From Polytrichum commune (taxonomy: Eukaryota; Streptophyta; Polytrichopsida; Polytrichales; Polytrichaceae): DNA of 64,000 nt. Below are positions 36,506-49,600 of this stretch, one piece after another. The notes beneath the pieces were generated by a model, which did not search any database, was not told where the DNA came from, and saw nothing but the letters and a program-made list of their open reading frames with translations. The translations under genes and the position numbers were made by a program. The DNA is taken from contig OX485806.1 of assembly GCA_950295325.1 (NCBI GenBank), positions 2,604,001 to 2,668,000 of the forward strand. Direction: 5' to 3'. Every line of letters starts with the position of its first letter. The first letter of the stretch is position 1.

Positions 36506-37016
36506 ATGTCGAAGAAACCAAACGGGAAACGCCTCAATGAGTCCCAGCGATGTGAGATCATAGCGAAGCTGAGCAAGACAGATGCTCACAGTAAAAAGGC
36601 TATAGCGCGCGAGTACGATGTTAGTGAAGGAGCTATTAGAAAGGTGTGGGACAAGCGGGAGCAAATCCTAGAGCGATCTGCCTTAATGTCTAATGAAGCT
36701 AAAGAGAAGACTTTTCAATCCTCTGTTGGTCGTTTCACCGAGCTTGAAAACATGCTTTACATCTGGATTGACAGCATGCGTCGTGCCACAGGGATTCGAG
36801 TCACTTTATAAGCAAATGGTTGATATAGAGGATCAGTTGCTCTGCTCCGAAGTTCGAGAAGAGGCTGAGGAAACATTTGATGATCTTAGAAAGTTGTTTG
36901 AATCGTTTCAAAGTAAGGTCCGGGCTGTCTGTCGCGGCCCGCATTTTCTTAAAATCTTAAGAAACCTTATTTTAAGTTTAAGGAATAGGTTTGAGCAAGG
37001 AAAACATAATAAGTAA
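36506..37016 (+). pseudogene. CENP-B/pogo-type transposase remnant, catalytic core missing
   Basis: From ATG 36506 the frame encodes a CENP-B N-terminal-type DNA-binding region: RLNESQRCEIIAKL, then KKAIAREYDVSEGAIRKVW, then a second helical unit with ELENMLYIWIDSMRRA. The frame then closes at 36811. The +1 frame from about 36790 carries an acidic tail (EDQLLCSEVREEAEETFDD) resembling the C-terminal end of a jerky/Tigger-type protein. The roughly 200-300-residue DDE catalytic core expected between them is absent. This looks like an internal-deletion derivative with a frameshift at the junction. The identity of the C-terminal part is inferred from its position only. Confidence 0.7.
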
Positions 37017-37165
37017 AGTACTCTATAGGTAGATTAGTAGGTAGGATATTTAGAATTGAGGAGAAAAACTAAAATCCTTAAAGTAGTTAAAAATATCGAA
37101 TTGAGTTAGTGTTAGGAATTCCGTTTCGACTCGGAAACCTTAGAGCGGAGCAGACCGCAACCACC

Positions 37166-39046
37166 ATGGCGACCCAAACACGGAAGAGGATCGCGGACAA
37201 GCCGCTAGCCCTCCGCAAGGTGCACGTGGTCACCCCCACTGGTCGAGATGAGAGCAATGAGTTGGAAGCAGACTTGAGGCGCATGGGCTGCATCGGTTTA
37301 TGGGAAAAATCTTGGAGAGTACACTGTGAGGAGATGGTGAGGGAGTTGGTCACTGGGGAGGTGGACCAAGTTTACGCTTCCACCATCCGGGGCCGGCCGG
37401 ATAGGTGGAATGTGGAATTGTGGAGTCGGGTTTACGGGTTCAAGCAAGGAGGGGAAGGTATGGCCACTAAGAGAGATGATTGTACCAGGGACAAATTCTC
37501 CCAGAGGTTGGACCCCAAGTATGGCTACTTTGTGAAGGATTGTAAAGACGAGAAGGAAAAGAGGATGTTAGCTTTTCTAGTACCTAATTTTAGCCCGGAG
37601 AAGCTTTATAACATCACTCTTACCCTTGCCACCACCTTACTTCTTGCATACTCCGATAAGAAGGTGGTGGATTGGGGGAGCATCATTGGAGAGTTGGTGC
37701 ACAAGTTGGCAACCAACACTAAGCGCAGCCAACCTTCTTACATTGGGCATTTTGTCTTCCACCTTTACGCACACGAAAACCTACTCACGGACGAAAAGGA
37801 CACGCTATAGACATCGCATCAGTTCATGCGGGAGCTCCAGACTACCGACTCGGAGCCGGAGATGGGTCATGAAGGTTCGAAGGAGGAAGACGTGGTGGAG
37901 ATGAGCAACGAAGAGCGGCCCGTGACCAAGAAGCGGAAACTAATGTTGGGAAATCGTGCGACGCGGACCAGGTCCGCCACCAAGCCGGTAGGAGGTGGAA
38001 CCTCCACCTTCCCCTTAGAGGACAATCCGGTGGACCCCATTATCCGTGACTTGGAGGGAGTACGGTCCCGGATTGTGGAATATGAACTACAAATGCACCA
38101 AGTAGGGGAATTGGTGGGCAACCCTCCGCGGAAGAGTTTGGTTGCCGCAATACAGGAGGCCATCCAAGATCCGCGCCGGTTGCGGGAGCTGGAGCGTAAG
38201 GTGGACCACCTTACTGCGGAAAAGCGGAAGACCGCGGAGCGAGTGCGGAAGTTGAAGGCGGAGCGAGAGAAGATCCTTAAGCAGGTAAAAAATACCATTC
38301 TCACGGTACAAAAGGTGAGTGATATGGTGGAAATCCCGGAAAACGTGTGGTGGAAAGTCAAGATGTTCGACGCGAAATTGAAGAACGCGGGCCACGTTTC
38401 CGGGTCGAAGATGGTTACCTTCATCATGGATCAAGGGAGTAAGATAGACGCATCCTTGAAAGCAATGAAGGCCCTCATTGCTAGTTGCACGGAGTTGTTT
38501 CCTGTCATAGTTGAGTCATCGGAGGAAAGGGACTCATCATCGGGCTACTCCGACTTGACCCCTCATGACATGGTGGAAATTCAAGGTGAGGCGGTAGAAG
38601 GCGGAAACCAATATGCAGAAGAGGTGGACCAGGTGGAGGACATCATGGCGATCACGGGCCTCCCGGTTTCTACCACTGAGGTATTAGTTCCCAATGCCAC
38701 CCCAGTTTCCGCTGCGGTTGGAGAGGAAACCTTGGGTGATTGCCACGTGGCCGAGGTCTCAACTCCAATCCTTGCCACGGACTTCCAAGTGGTTGCCCGG
38801 GATCCGCCGCCACTTACCATTCTTGCTCCGGGATTTCCGCTGGACAACCAACTATCCGCCCCACTGGCACCGGACGTTGCGGAAACGGTGGACCACGTGG
38901 GAGTGATTCCCGGACCCGATGGACACGAGGTGTCAGTGCCACCAGCACGTGTTCCATCTTTGGCAGCGGACATGGTGGACCGCCGCGAGGAGCGGAAGCA
39001 GAATAAGAAGGAAGCCAAGTTGAAGAAGCGGAAGAATAAGGAGTAG
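37166..39046 (+). CDS. Large cargo ORF with coiled coil, one in-frame TAG; function unknown
   Basis: Starts at ATG 37166 in a strong plant context (ccaccatggcg). The frame runs 214 codons to TAG at 37808-37810, then continues in the same frame to 39046, for about 626 codons in all. Residues 1-214 form a globular domain with RWNVELWSRVYGF, GYFVKDCKDEKE and VDWGSIIGELVHKL. The second half begins with an acidic stretch, has a nuclear-localisation-like KKRKL, a strong coiled coil (about 38160-38310, rich in E, R and K), a Pro/Val-rich region and a lysine-rich tail (KLKKRKNKE). GC content is higher than the surroundings. It resembles gag-like or domesticated plant-transposon proteins only in general layout. 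The single TAG could be a nonsense mutation or a readthrough stop; a separate start at ATG 37826 is also possible. Confidence 0.6.
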
Positions 39047-40878
39047 ATTTTAGTTAGGATTCCATTTTGGCTTGTTTTGGGCAAATAGTTAGGTGGCCCC
39101 GGGTTGTGCGCCTCGTCATTTTCTTTGTTTGGGTTTTGACCTCTCCATGAGGTGGATTGTCAGGACTGCCACGTGGCCCGCGATTTCCAGCATGGAAACC
39201 ATGGCATGTGGGTGTTAGTTTGGTTTTAAAGGGAGAACACTTCGGTGTTTCCCTCATCATTTTGCAATACAAATGTTCTTTTGTTCAATTCGGACCTTAT
39301 GCTTTACTTCACCTTCGGTTTGAGTTGAGTCTTGAGTACATGTGTAATGCAAGTGGTCCCTCTTTTCCGTACTTGAGGTTTCCGAGTTTTCCGCCATTCT
39401 CTATCATTGTATAGGTTAGTTAGGTTAGTATTCCGTGATAGGACAAGGGATCAGTAATACCCCGAAGTGCGTGTGGTTAAAACGCCCCTGTGTGAGTAGG
39501 TGATGGGCGGAGGAATCTTAATCACGGAAAGGCGGAAAGGATTGGACGAGCAAGGGGAAAGAATCCCACCGTGGGGTTGTTGGGCAAGAGGAGTTCCGCG
39601 CACACGGTAGGTTCTTCCCCACTTACTCCGTCCAACTAGGGACCGACAATAAACAGCAGTGGATAGACCTGTCCAATAGTAGGGGGAGAGTTCTGGTTTA
39701 CGCCTTCCGCTTGCCGTGACCTGGAGGTGGATCACACCGATCAGCAGTAACGGACTGGTCTAGAACACTCATGCACCTGCCGCGACTGGCGCTTGGTTCT
39801 CACCGCGGATGGTAGGCGTGGTAGCCCCATCCCTATGTTAGTCCCGCCGTCACGGAAATCAACAGACCTTAGGTTCTATCATGTGTGACCTGTGGAACAG
39901 CCCAAGCTATCCATTGTGAGGATAGGAGCGAAGATGTTGTGTTTCCACATTTCTCGAGGGAGGATTCGGTTTCCGCGTGTGGTATAGTGGAAACTGTGCC
40001 ATCACGGAAACCGGATCAAGCTGGTTTTGTAGACCCAAAACTTCCTCCACCTTTTCCCCCGTCAAAGGGGGTGGCACGCGTCGGATACTTGAGCGGGACA
40101 CCTTCCCGAGGGAGGGCTGCCCCCATCGTAACCCTAGTCTAAGGGAGTAGTAGTTAGAAGGAGGAAGTGGAGATAGGAAGACAACCCTAATAAATCAATC
40201 CCAAAGGGTGAAATCCTGATGAACAACTACCAAGTCTCTCTGAGCATTCTAGCCTAAAATACTAGAATTATGGTCCTTGTGACGCGGTCGAAAATCTAGC
40301 GGATAGTGGAAATACAGGTCAGATCCGCTACCTCTATCGAGGAAACCTTATCCCGGAAGTCATGACCCGTAATAAGGAATCTTAGAATGGGGTGTATATA
40401 GTTGTTATACTATGGATTCAGGACGCTGAGTCTATTGGTGTTACTACTCTAGGGTGGGAGCTTGTCCGTACTTTGTGTTGTGTTCCCTACCTCGGTCCAC
40501 TACCGGAAAGGCGGAAATATCCGTACCATACTTTCCGTAATATCCTGGATTTCTTAATCCGATTTGTGTTATCTTAGTTTCTGGTGTTTCTTGTGTGTGT
40601 GTGTTAGTGAAAGATTTCCTCCCTCTGTGTTGTGAACGACCGCAGGTTCTTCGTGGGAACGAACTTGGCGCGGTTGTGACGTTTTACGCGTTTATCAGGT
40701 TAATTTAATGAATACGCCACCACCGTGCTACGACACTGTCACCTTGAAAGCCAAACGCAATAATCTTTAAAACTTGCGCCAAATGACAATCCATGACATG
40801 TTGAACTAAATAAATCTGAACCCCATTTTTTCGGGAAAATAATGCGTACTTAAACGGGTGCGTACTTAGGCGGGAGGA
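39047..40878. other. Non-coding 3' part of the pogo-like element
   Basis: About 1.8 kb after the cargo ORF, with repeated 'cacggaaa' and 'ggcggaaa' motifs (for example near 39520, 39855, 40000 and 40505). No ORF of note is present. It may be the 3' untranslated region of the cargo gene or the remains of a nested retroelement. The last 60 bp carry the terminal and subterminal repeats. Confidence 0.45.
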
Positions 40879-40880
40879 TA

Positions 40881-43682
40881 CTATACTATGGAGCTCACAC
40901 CAAGTATCTCCCTTCATTCCTCAACCGAAAGGTTTGAAAACTTCATCCTAATTCATTAAAGAACATTAGGTAGCATACACTCATGCACTATGACCATGTT
41001 CATTTTTATGTTGTCCACATTTTATGCAAAAACTTAATAAGTATTCCTTTTTGCATAATCGGTGTGCATATCAAGGTCCTTGATGCACAAAGAAAGAGGG
41101 GATATAAGAGCTAGACTATCTTTAAGATAGCATTTGAAACAATATGAGAGTGGACCCATGACTTGTTGATGACAAGTAGAAACTATAAACATGTAACAAG
41201 AGAGGAACATTATAGCTTCACTGATAGACATGATAGTGTGTATGTTGCATCTTTTGATCAAATAACACAATATGCACTATTTGTTGTATATATGTTGTAT
41301 GTATGTTATTTAAACACTATATGTTGTTATATGTTGTGTTGATGGGCTAGTATATTCACAAGCTCATCAAGAATACATTTGGGTGCATATCAAGGTCCTT
41401 GATGCCTGCTCCTACATAAACCATTGACAAAATTCTCAGTGGACAAATTTTCAACTCTAGGAGTTTATGTCAAGAGCAAAGAAGTACTTGCAAGGTCGGG
41501 TAAAATTTCAATCCTACATACACAATAGTTGATTGAAGTGAAACAATTGCTTTGCAGAAAATTCTTGAACCAGATTCTAGATAGCCTCCTTTGTTGCATT
41601 GATGTGCAATTGGAAGTACATCCATCAATTGATTAGGATTCAACGTTGAGTTGAGGAGACCATTGCTTTGTCTTGAATTGACATAATGCACACGAATGAC
41701 TATTAAATTACTCTTCTAGAGTGCAACACATATATGTGTATTATTAATGAAGTGTAAATATAGGAAACAACTTAAGAAATTTTGGCTCAATTGTGGGCAC
41801 CCTAACATTGTTAACTCCACACAAATTTATGATTGTTTAATCGGCTCAAAATTGTCTCTTTGGTTAGCAATAATTATGAATCATAAAAGTTTTTATTTTC
41901 ATATTTAGAATTGGAGGTGAGATGCAAAAGTTATAAGAAGTCAATGTGAAGATTCTATTTCTTTCTTAAGTGATTCGTAGGTCCTCTCAATTGTCTTAAC
42001 TATCAAATCCAAAACATTATTTGCAGTTTGAGCACATGGTTTAATATCATCATAGGCCATGTATCATTTTGGTAGCCATTCCTAACTAAAAGCTTGTCAT
42101 TTATAGTAATACTCAAATGTAGGTGTCAAATAAAAGTAGTGAGCATGTAGTAAAGCTCACATACCTTAATCACATTACAACACCAATTTTCTTTACATTT
42201 TTTGCTTTCTTTCAAATGCCAATGTCCTCCTACACATCAAAATAAGGTAAGCAAGCCTAATGCAATTACATATCAAACTTGGGTACCTCTATTTGAGTGG
42301 TTTGCGGTTACTTATGGACTAAAATGCAGATACCAAAAAGGCTTGTGTTAAGAAGAGATTGAACTACATGCTCAAAATTTGTTAACCGATCTATGTTCAA
42401 TAAATGCGTAGTCAACATAATTGGGAGCCCCTATAACGATTGATTGAAAAGAAAGACAATCTTCACTATGCAATATACATATGAGCTCTAGAAATTATGA
42501 AGAAAATGGCTAATACGACCTTGATTTGGATTTGCTAATCATCTCATATTAAACACTCATTTTCTACCCTAGAAGAAGTGGGTGCATAGCTAAAAGTGTC
42601 CTTGAAAATAAAATAATTTAATTTAAGATCAAATGGTGATTTCCATTGACAAAAATAAAAATACACCTCACAAGACCACTCATTGACCGCAAGCCAATCT
42701 TGAGAGGCAACAAGGAGAAGACCAAAACGTAATTGACCTAACATGGACTTCAATCAATTAATGGCACCCATTTGCACACCATCATTTGGCGGTGGGCAAG
42801 GGGACCAAGTAACCCTTTTTTTCTTACCTTTCTTTTGTACATCATACCTCGAGCTGCATAACTTTTACACATCACATAGCATAGTATGGGTTTGGAGGAG
42901 GCATGGTGATTCCTCTCTAAAGGTGCTTTTACCTCTACACCCACTTCTCCTAGGATGTGAAACACATAATTAATGCAAGATGTTTGCCAATTTCAAATCG
43001 CATGTCAACCATTTTCCTCCACAACATTCTTCATATCCATAACAATGTTATGTGGGACTGACAATATTCAAGGGAATATTCTCCGATATTACCCAATTTC
43101 AGTATGAATGTGGAAAACAATAGGGATTATTCCATGGAATATTGTTAGTCCCATAGAACACTTTTATGGATGTGAATAATGATATGTCATAGTATTCAAA
43201 GCTCACATGGATATCTTAATCATTGTCAAAGTGAAGATTCTCTTGCTTATGAAATGAGTATTATTTTAGGCCCCTGGATTATGTTGGTCTTTGAACCTAG
43301 AATTGAACAACAAATCTTGAGCACATAGTTCAAAAACTTTTAAATACATGTTTTCTTAGTGTCCGTTCTTAGATCCACACCTAAGCACGCACAATTCAAC
43401 TAGAGGTGTTCACACATGTGCTACATTAGATTAATGCCGGTCTACCTTACCTTACAATGTTTGCTTCACTTTCTTTCGCCTTTCATTTCTTCCCACCCAT
43501 CACATTGCGTGATGAGTCGGAGAGGGCACGGCCATTCCTCTAACTTATTAGATCATCATCCTTCCGATGCACCACTGGAGATATCGGCACCTTCGTAGTT
43601 ATCTACAAGCACAAAGCCTTGCAGTCATTCAGCAGGAAGAAGGAGGAGAAGAAGAAGAAGAATTCACAACTTCACATCCACC
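40881..43682. other. Intergenic upstream of PYD2
   Basis: AT-rich sequence without a recognisable gene. The segment at about 42590-42710 is homologous to about 12420-12535, so both are copies of a dispersed, possibly once-coding sequence. The PYD2 promoter should lie in the last few hundred bases; no clear TATA box was assigned. Confidence 0.45.
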
Positions 43683-46600
43683 ATGGCCATGGCGATGCAA
43701 TTTGGCGTGCAATGGAGTCTTCGGCTCACTCTCATCTGTTGCTGTTGCTGCATTCTTGCACTCGGAGATCCACTAGACCAGCGAGCCGAATCGCTAACAC
43801 ATGCATGCACGCCTTCCCTAAGAATTTCCTTCTTCAAATTCCATCTGGGTGTTTCCTGCAAGTTTTCGGTTGATTTCTTCGTCTGTTTGGCTGTGTATCT
43901 GTTTGTTGATGCCTTCGCTTTTTGTGTTGGGCGCATTTTGTTCTCAATTCTCGAGTTTTGGGATTTCGGGTTTTGGATCTCCAAGGGCAGGTGGTTTGCT
44001 GAGCCAATTTCTGCAAATGTTTTGTTGGGGGTTATGAGGAGGGTTTTGGAAGTACTCTGATTTTGGTTAGGGGTTATAAGGGGGTTTCTAAAGAGTTCTC
44101 TTCTTAATTGTCTAGATTGGGTTGGCGAATAGCAATTATAATTGAGGCAGATCTCAATTAGGTTGTATTTCTCTACCTTATTCTGTGCTTGGATCCTACA
44201 AATCTATTTTTCCTCTCTCCCATTCTGTGCTCATGTTGTTCGAACGAGTGCTGGATTGGTATCACCCTGTTTATTTATTGCAAGCAGGTGTATATGACAC
44301 AAGGATTTTGCGTTAATTTGAAACCGGTAAGGTTAAGGTATTTGAGGATAGTTTTTTTTTTGATACCATTTCGGGTGCATATGTACATTCAAGAACCTGC
44401 ATGCTTCATACCTAGGGAATATTACCGTAGTCTCACTGTGGTATGATATGGTATTAGGATGGTATTGATTCAAATGACTTGGGTACACATGAATTCTCTC
44501 AGCTTGTGATACCCACCAAGTATCAATATCTGACTGGTATTACAATTTTGATATCAGTCGGTTAGGTTCTTGATAACGTCATTGATATTGTGTATTGAAC
44601 CATGCATTCACCTATATACTGGTCCAACATTGGTTTGTAACTACTTCAGTGTGGTTGTTTAGGGAGATGTCAAGACTCAAATGGAGAAATTTCTCCTTGT
44701 ACTTGATATTTGATCACTGTATCACCTTAGAGGAAGGAAGAGTTTGTGGGATGCCCATCAAGAAGTATTTCAAACCATCACAGTTTTCGTTCTCAGTAAC
44801 CAATTAAGAGTCCTTTCTTGTTACTTTCTTTCACCAAGAATGTAGTTACACTCATTTTATAACAGTTACAATTTGGAATTGGGTTACCCGTTTTCCAGGA
44901 CTCGAATGTGTTGAGTGACAATTTGTTCTGTTGGAATTTGTGCCAGATTTGTACAGTTGGGAGCAAGGGATTTGAGTGTACAGGAAAATCAAATAAACTG
45001 CTCATAAAAGGAGGCACTGTGGTCAATGCAGACCATCAACAACAAGCCGATGTTTATGTGGAGGATGGTATCATCACACTTGTTGCACCTAACCTAAAGG
45101 TGCCCAAACCCTCTCATTTGAAGATTCTTACTGTGAAAATCTGCTAACAAAATACCTATCTTGCTCTATAGGTGTCACCACACAGTGTTAAACAATTCTG
45201 GCACTCTGGATCCATGAATTTGATGCACTTTATGGGGTCTGACTATTTTTCATTTTTTACAGTGTCTTGTAAGCGTAGTCATTAGTATCTATGTTTGTAT
45301 ATTTTAGCGTATTAGAAGAGGTTGGAATGCTGGTTTTTACTTGTATCACTCGGAAGTTGTTGTGTATAGTAGCTTTCAGTTTTACATGTTTTTCCTAAGA
45401 TGTTAATTGGATTCAGCACGTTTAATCGCTGTGATGCTCAGGCCACTGATGATGTACGAGTTATCGATGCAACGGGCAAATTTGTCATGCCAGGTATCTT
45501 CTTCTACATCATTGCGTTTATCTGCTGAACACCATTCCTGCCGATTGTGCATAGCAATCTTAAGCATGTGTAAGGACGTTCTTTCTATTCTAGCTTCAAG
45601 ATGAGATTTTCAAGAATCAAGGTCCTTGAGTACATCCATGAATGTGGAGCATAGCCAAGTGGCAAACTCTCATTAGTTGACACTTCATTTTGGCCTATCT
45701 TCAAACACAGAGCCTTCTTCCATCTACCAAGATGCAAGTGAGGAGGTGCCTCTTCAACGTAACCATTCTTAGGTTATCTGGATTACCTAAGAATATTCCA
45801 TTTGCATTGGAACCTAAATAGGCTACTTAAGAATGCTATATGGTCTGACTCAATGCTGACTGGAAGAACTGAACCTAGCAAGGCTTTATGTGGCAGAATG
45901 AATTTCATTAAATGTTTGGATCTAAGGATTGCTTCTTACCTGTAAACCACCCAGGGCCACTGACTCACCAGATGCACAGGGAAATAATCTGCTTTAAGAA
46001 TTTCATGGGTGTGACAGAAAAAGATACTGATTGCTTTTTACCAAACTGGTATTTCAGGGGGCATAGATCCACACACACATATGGAGATGCCATTCATGGG
46101 TGATGAGTCATGTGATGATTTCTTCAGTGGACAAGCAGCAGCTTTGGCAGGGGGAACAACCATGCACATAGATTTTGCTCTCCCGGACAGTGCTGGAGAC
46201 CTTGCGGCTGGTTACGAAGCTTATATCAAGAAAGCCGAGAAATCATGTATGGACTACGGGTTCCACATGGCAGTCACCAAGTGGAATGACAAAGTTGCCG
46301 AGACGATGGAGTGGCTTGTCAGAGAGAAAGGTGCATGTCATGTCAAACTGATGCCATGGCAAACATGGCCTATGAAGTACATGAGTTTCTTTGTGTCAAT
46401 AGACTTCATGCTATTTGTAAAGTACTTCAAGGAAAGTTCAGAGGATATTTTTAAGCACACATTCTCTCGCAATCTCACCCTTTTTTAAACAAACTGGTGA
46501 ATTTTTGGGCTCTGCAGGGCGATGAACAATTGAGACTTTGCCTAGTTGGGTCAAAACAACAAGCACAAAAGAGGGGACAGAAAATGCACTGTGTAAGAGA

Positions 46601-49600
46601 AATGCTTGTTGGCTATGAGCGTACCTATCTTACTGGGCTAAACTTCCCCCTCCAAGTTTGTGACTCATTCAGTCCTACTATATTCCACTACACTAACGCC
46701 CTGATGCTAATTCCAGTTTCAAACCAGTTGAAAGAAGCAATCCTGAGCTATAGTTAAATCAAAGTGTTCTCGGCTAGATACACTTGTAGGGAACAATTGT
46801 ATGTTGCCTTTCTTAATGCTATGGCAGTGCACTCAGTAGGATGTATAAATCCAAAGAGAGTCAAATCCGTAGGTCAATTATATTCTGTAGTATGCAGTAT
46901 GGACTCTGAAACGAGATGTAATGCATACACCTATGCAGGGATCAACTCTTTCAAGTTTTTCATGGCTTACAAGGGTGCCTTAATGGTGACGGATGAGGAG
47001 CTTCTTCAGGGCTTCAAGAAATGCAAGGAGCTAGGAGCCGTCCCACAAGTGCATGCTGAGAACGGAGATGCGGTTGTTGAAGGCCAGACACGAATTTTTG
47101 GACTCGGCATCACTGGCCCTGAAGGACATCCTCTTTCTCGACCCCCCGTGGTAGGTTTGAAAATTCTATCCTAATGTATTGAATATTCAGATAAGCAAAG
47201 CAGAAGTGTGTCTGGTAAATGAGAGGCATACCTCTGTTACTCTATTGAGTTTGAATCAGCACATAAACCAAAAGCAACTTCAACATTTACTGGGCACTCT
47301 ATTTGCCATCTTTCTTTTTTAAGGTATGATATTGTATATCTTTGCCTTCCATCATGAGGTTGAAACTTGATAGTCCATTGTGTCGAGAATTTTGTGCTCA
47401 TGGTTTAAGATTGCAAGGCCTTGTGGATGCTAATATCAGCTTGAAGGAGAAGCAACAGCAAGGGCAATTCGCTTGGCACAGTTTGTGAACACGCCCCTGT
47501 ATGTTGTTCATGTGATGAGCAAAGATGCGATTGAGGAGATTTCTCGAGCTCGGCAATCTGGTAAGAGTAGTAGTTTGTGATATATGAGCTTACTCTTACC
47601 CTTGTTTCCTTTATATGTAAAATTTCATGCATATCAAGTTGAGTTACTACTCAATGTTTTGGCTGGTGTATTGCTTGTAAATTTCTTTTATGTTATTGAA
47701 GTCAACTAGAGTATATCCATTTGTGATTGTGATGGAGTACAATCTTGAAAATGGGCTTACTAACAAGACATTTGTGGTATTTGCAGGGCAACGTGTAATA
47801 GGGGAGCCAGTTGCAGCAGGGTTGGCTCTAGATGACTCGAAACTCTGGGACCCTGATTTCATTACCGCTGCAAAGTAAGTCAACTATCTTCCCAGAAACA
47901 GGAAAACTCAACACAGTCCATTGAAGTACAAATAATCCAGGGATTCAGGGTTTACATTATGTTTAGTACTGTTTATATAAAGGTGGTAAATTTTTTGATT
48001 TTATTTCCAAACAGGTATGTGATGAGCCCCCCAATTCGGGCTGCAGGTCACAACCAAGCCCTTCAAGCTGCCCTGTCAACAGGCGTTCTTCAGGTCCACA
48101 ACTCACCTTGGAATAAATTGGTGGTTGAAATGTTCATCGAAGCAATTGTATTTACAAGTCTGTTTTGTTAACATCAATATTGTGATATTTTAGGTCATCC
48201 TGCGATCAACATCTATATTGTATCAGTTACTCAGACTAATGCTTTAGCTTCATGTAGCATTTGTGTACATATTGTCACTGGAAGCCTTTGATGGCTGGAT
48301 TTTTCAGTTAGTGGCAACAGATCACTGTCCTTTTAACTCTACTCAAAAGGCACGCGGCAAAGATGATTTTCGAAAGATCCCCAACGGTGTTAATGGTAAT
48401 CACTTCATTACTTTCTGTTTCTGGTCGTTAGGAAACCTCAAAACTGTCCATTTGGTCATGGTTCTGCTTCAGCACCACTCGGCAGCATTCTTGAGGTCCC
48501 CTATGGCTTACAGTAATGTTGTAGATCAATATGCTAGAACCAATGTAATGCTATCAAATGTGAAGAATTTCTCAACCTTGGATGTATAACACAGCAGAAA
48601 ATAACCTCACGGATGAGTGCGAACAACTTATCTTCCAATTTCTCACTGCTTGGGTGGATTTATATTCTTTGATTACATACATATGTCAAAGTTGAATATG
48701 TTTACCCTCCTGATCCTAATGTTACTTTACCCTGTTTTGCTGGTTATTTATAAGGTCGTCTGGACTTGATTGATCTTTCCGTTCTTGCTTTATTCAGGTG
48801 TTGAGGAGCGGATGCATGTTGTGTGGGATATCATGGTGGTAAGTGCCCCTTTCTGTGCTCCTTTTATGGAGGTTATGGTTTAACCATGGAGTCTGTTATA
48901 TAAATTTGTATCTCTTCAGCACATTACAAACTGTTCTGTTTGGATTATTTCCAGAACATCTATTATTGTTCATGCATAGAAGATTATCAGAATTTTTTTA
49001 TGGCAAATTGTCTGTTTGAGATCATTGGAAGAGAGATCCTTTTTGTGCCTTGAAGAGATATATAAGAATAATCAAACAGACAGCATCTGAGATGTTTGAG
49101 AGGATGCTGACAGAAGAATACAGCAGTTTGTTGTGTAGTTAACAAGAGATTCATACTATGCAGTTGAACCTAGGTTTAGCAGTATATTACTAAGTGACCC
49201 AAGTTTTGATAACTTACTGACATTACTTACCAAATCACAGAATTCAGGGAAAATCTCAGTCAAGGATTATGTTCGTATAACAAGTACTGAGTGGTGAGTA
49301 CCGACTCCAAACCAGTAGACCTAGTTTCATACACATGTAGATTGGTAGTCTTTGTACTCCCAGACCAGCTAGTACCAAATCTTCTGGAGTGGTTTGTAAT
49401 TAGTAGTTTAAATAATCTCCTACTATTTGTAACTTTTTCTTGCATTTCTCACTTTTATCAATTATTGTCTGATCTTCTGATGTCCTTTTATCTATACTTT
49501 TGTTGAATGGAGCTTTATTATGCCAGTTTTGTTTTTTATGGGATCTCATTGGCTAGCATCTCATTTAGATATTCAGAAGTTCAGATATAGCAGTCATCAT

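Larger units (their letters stand above)
36401..40878 (+). mobile_element. Pogo-like (Tc1/mariner) element with cargo ORF
   Basis: The ends carry inverted repeats cctcccgcctaagta(t/c)gca, one base in from each terminus, flanked by TA at 36399-36400 and 40879-40880. Subterminal repeats around 'gcgtactt' and 'acccg' follow at both ends. The left part encodes a CENP-B-type helix-turn-helix protein, which fits the pogo branch with its TA target. The 37.0-40.7 kb interior holds a long ORF and a non-coding tail rich in 'cggaaa' motifs. The 4.5-kb size, far above a typical pogo element, suggests captured or inserted DNA. Confidence 0.78.

Noticed and set aside
37867-39084. Long minus-strand ORFs under the cargo gene
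   Set aside because: Shadows of a GC-rich coding strand; the plus frame has the good start context, coiled coil and basic tail.
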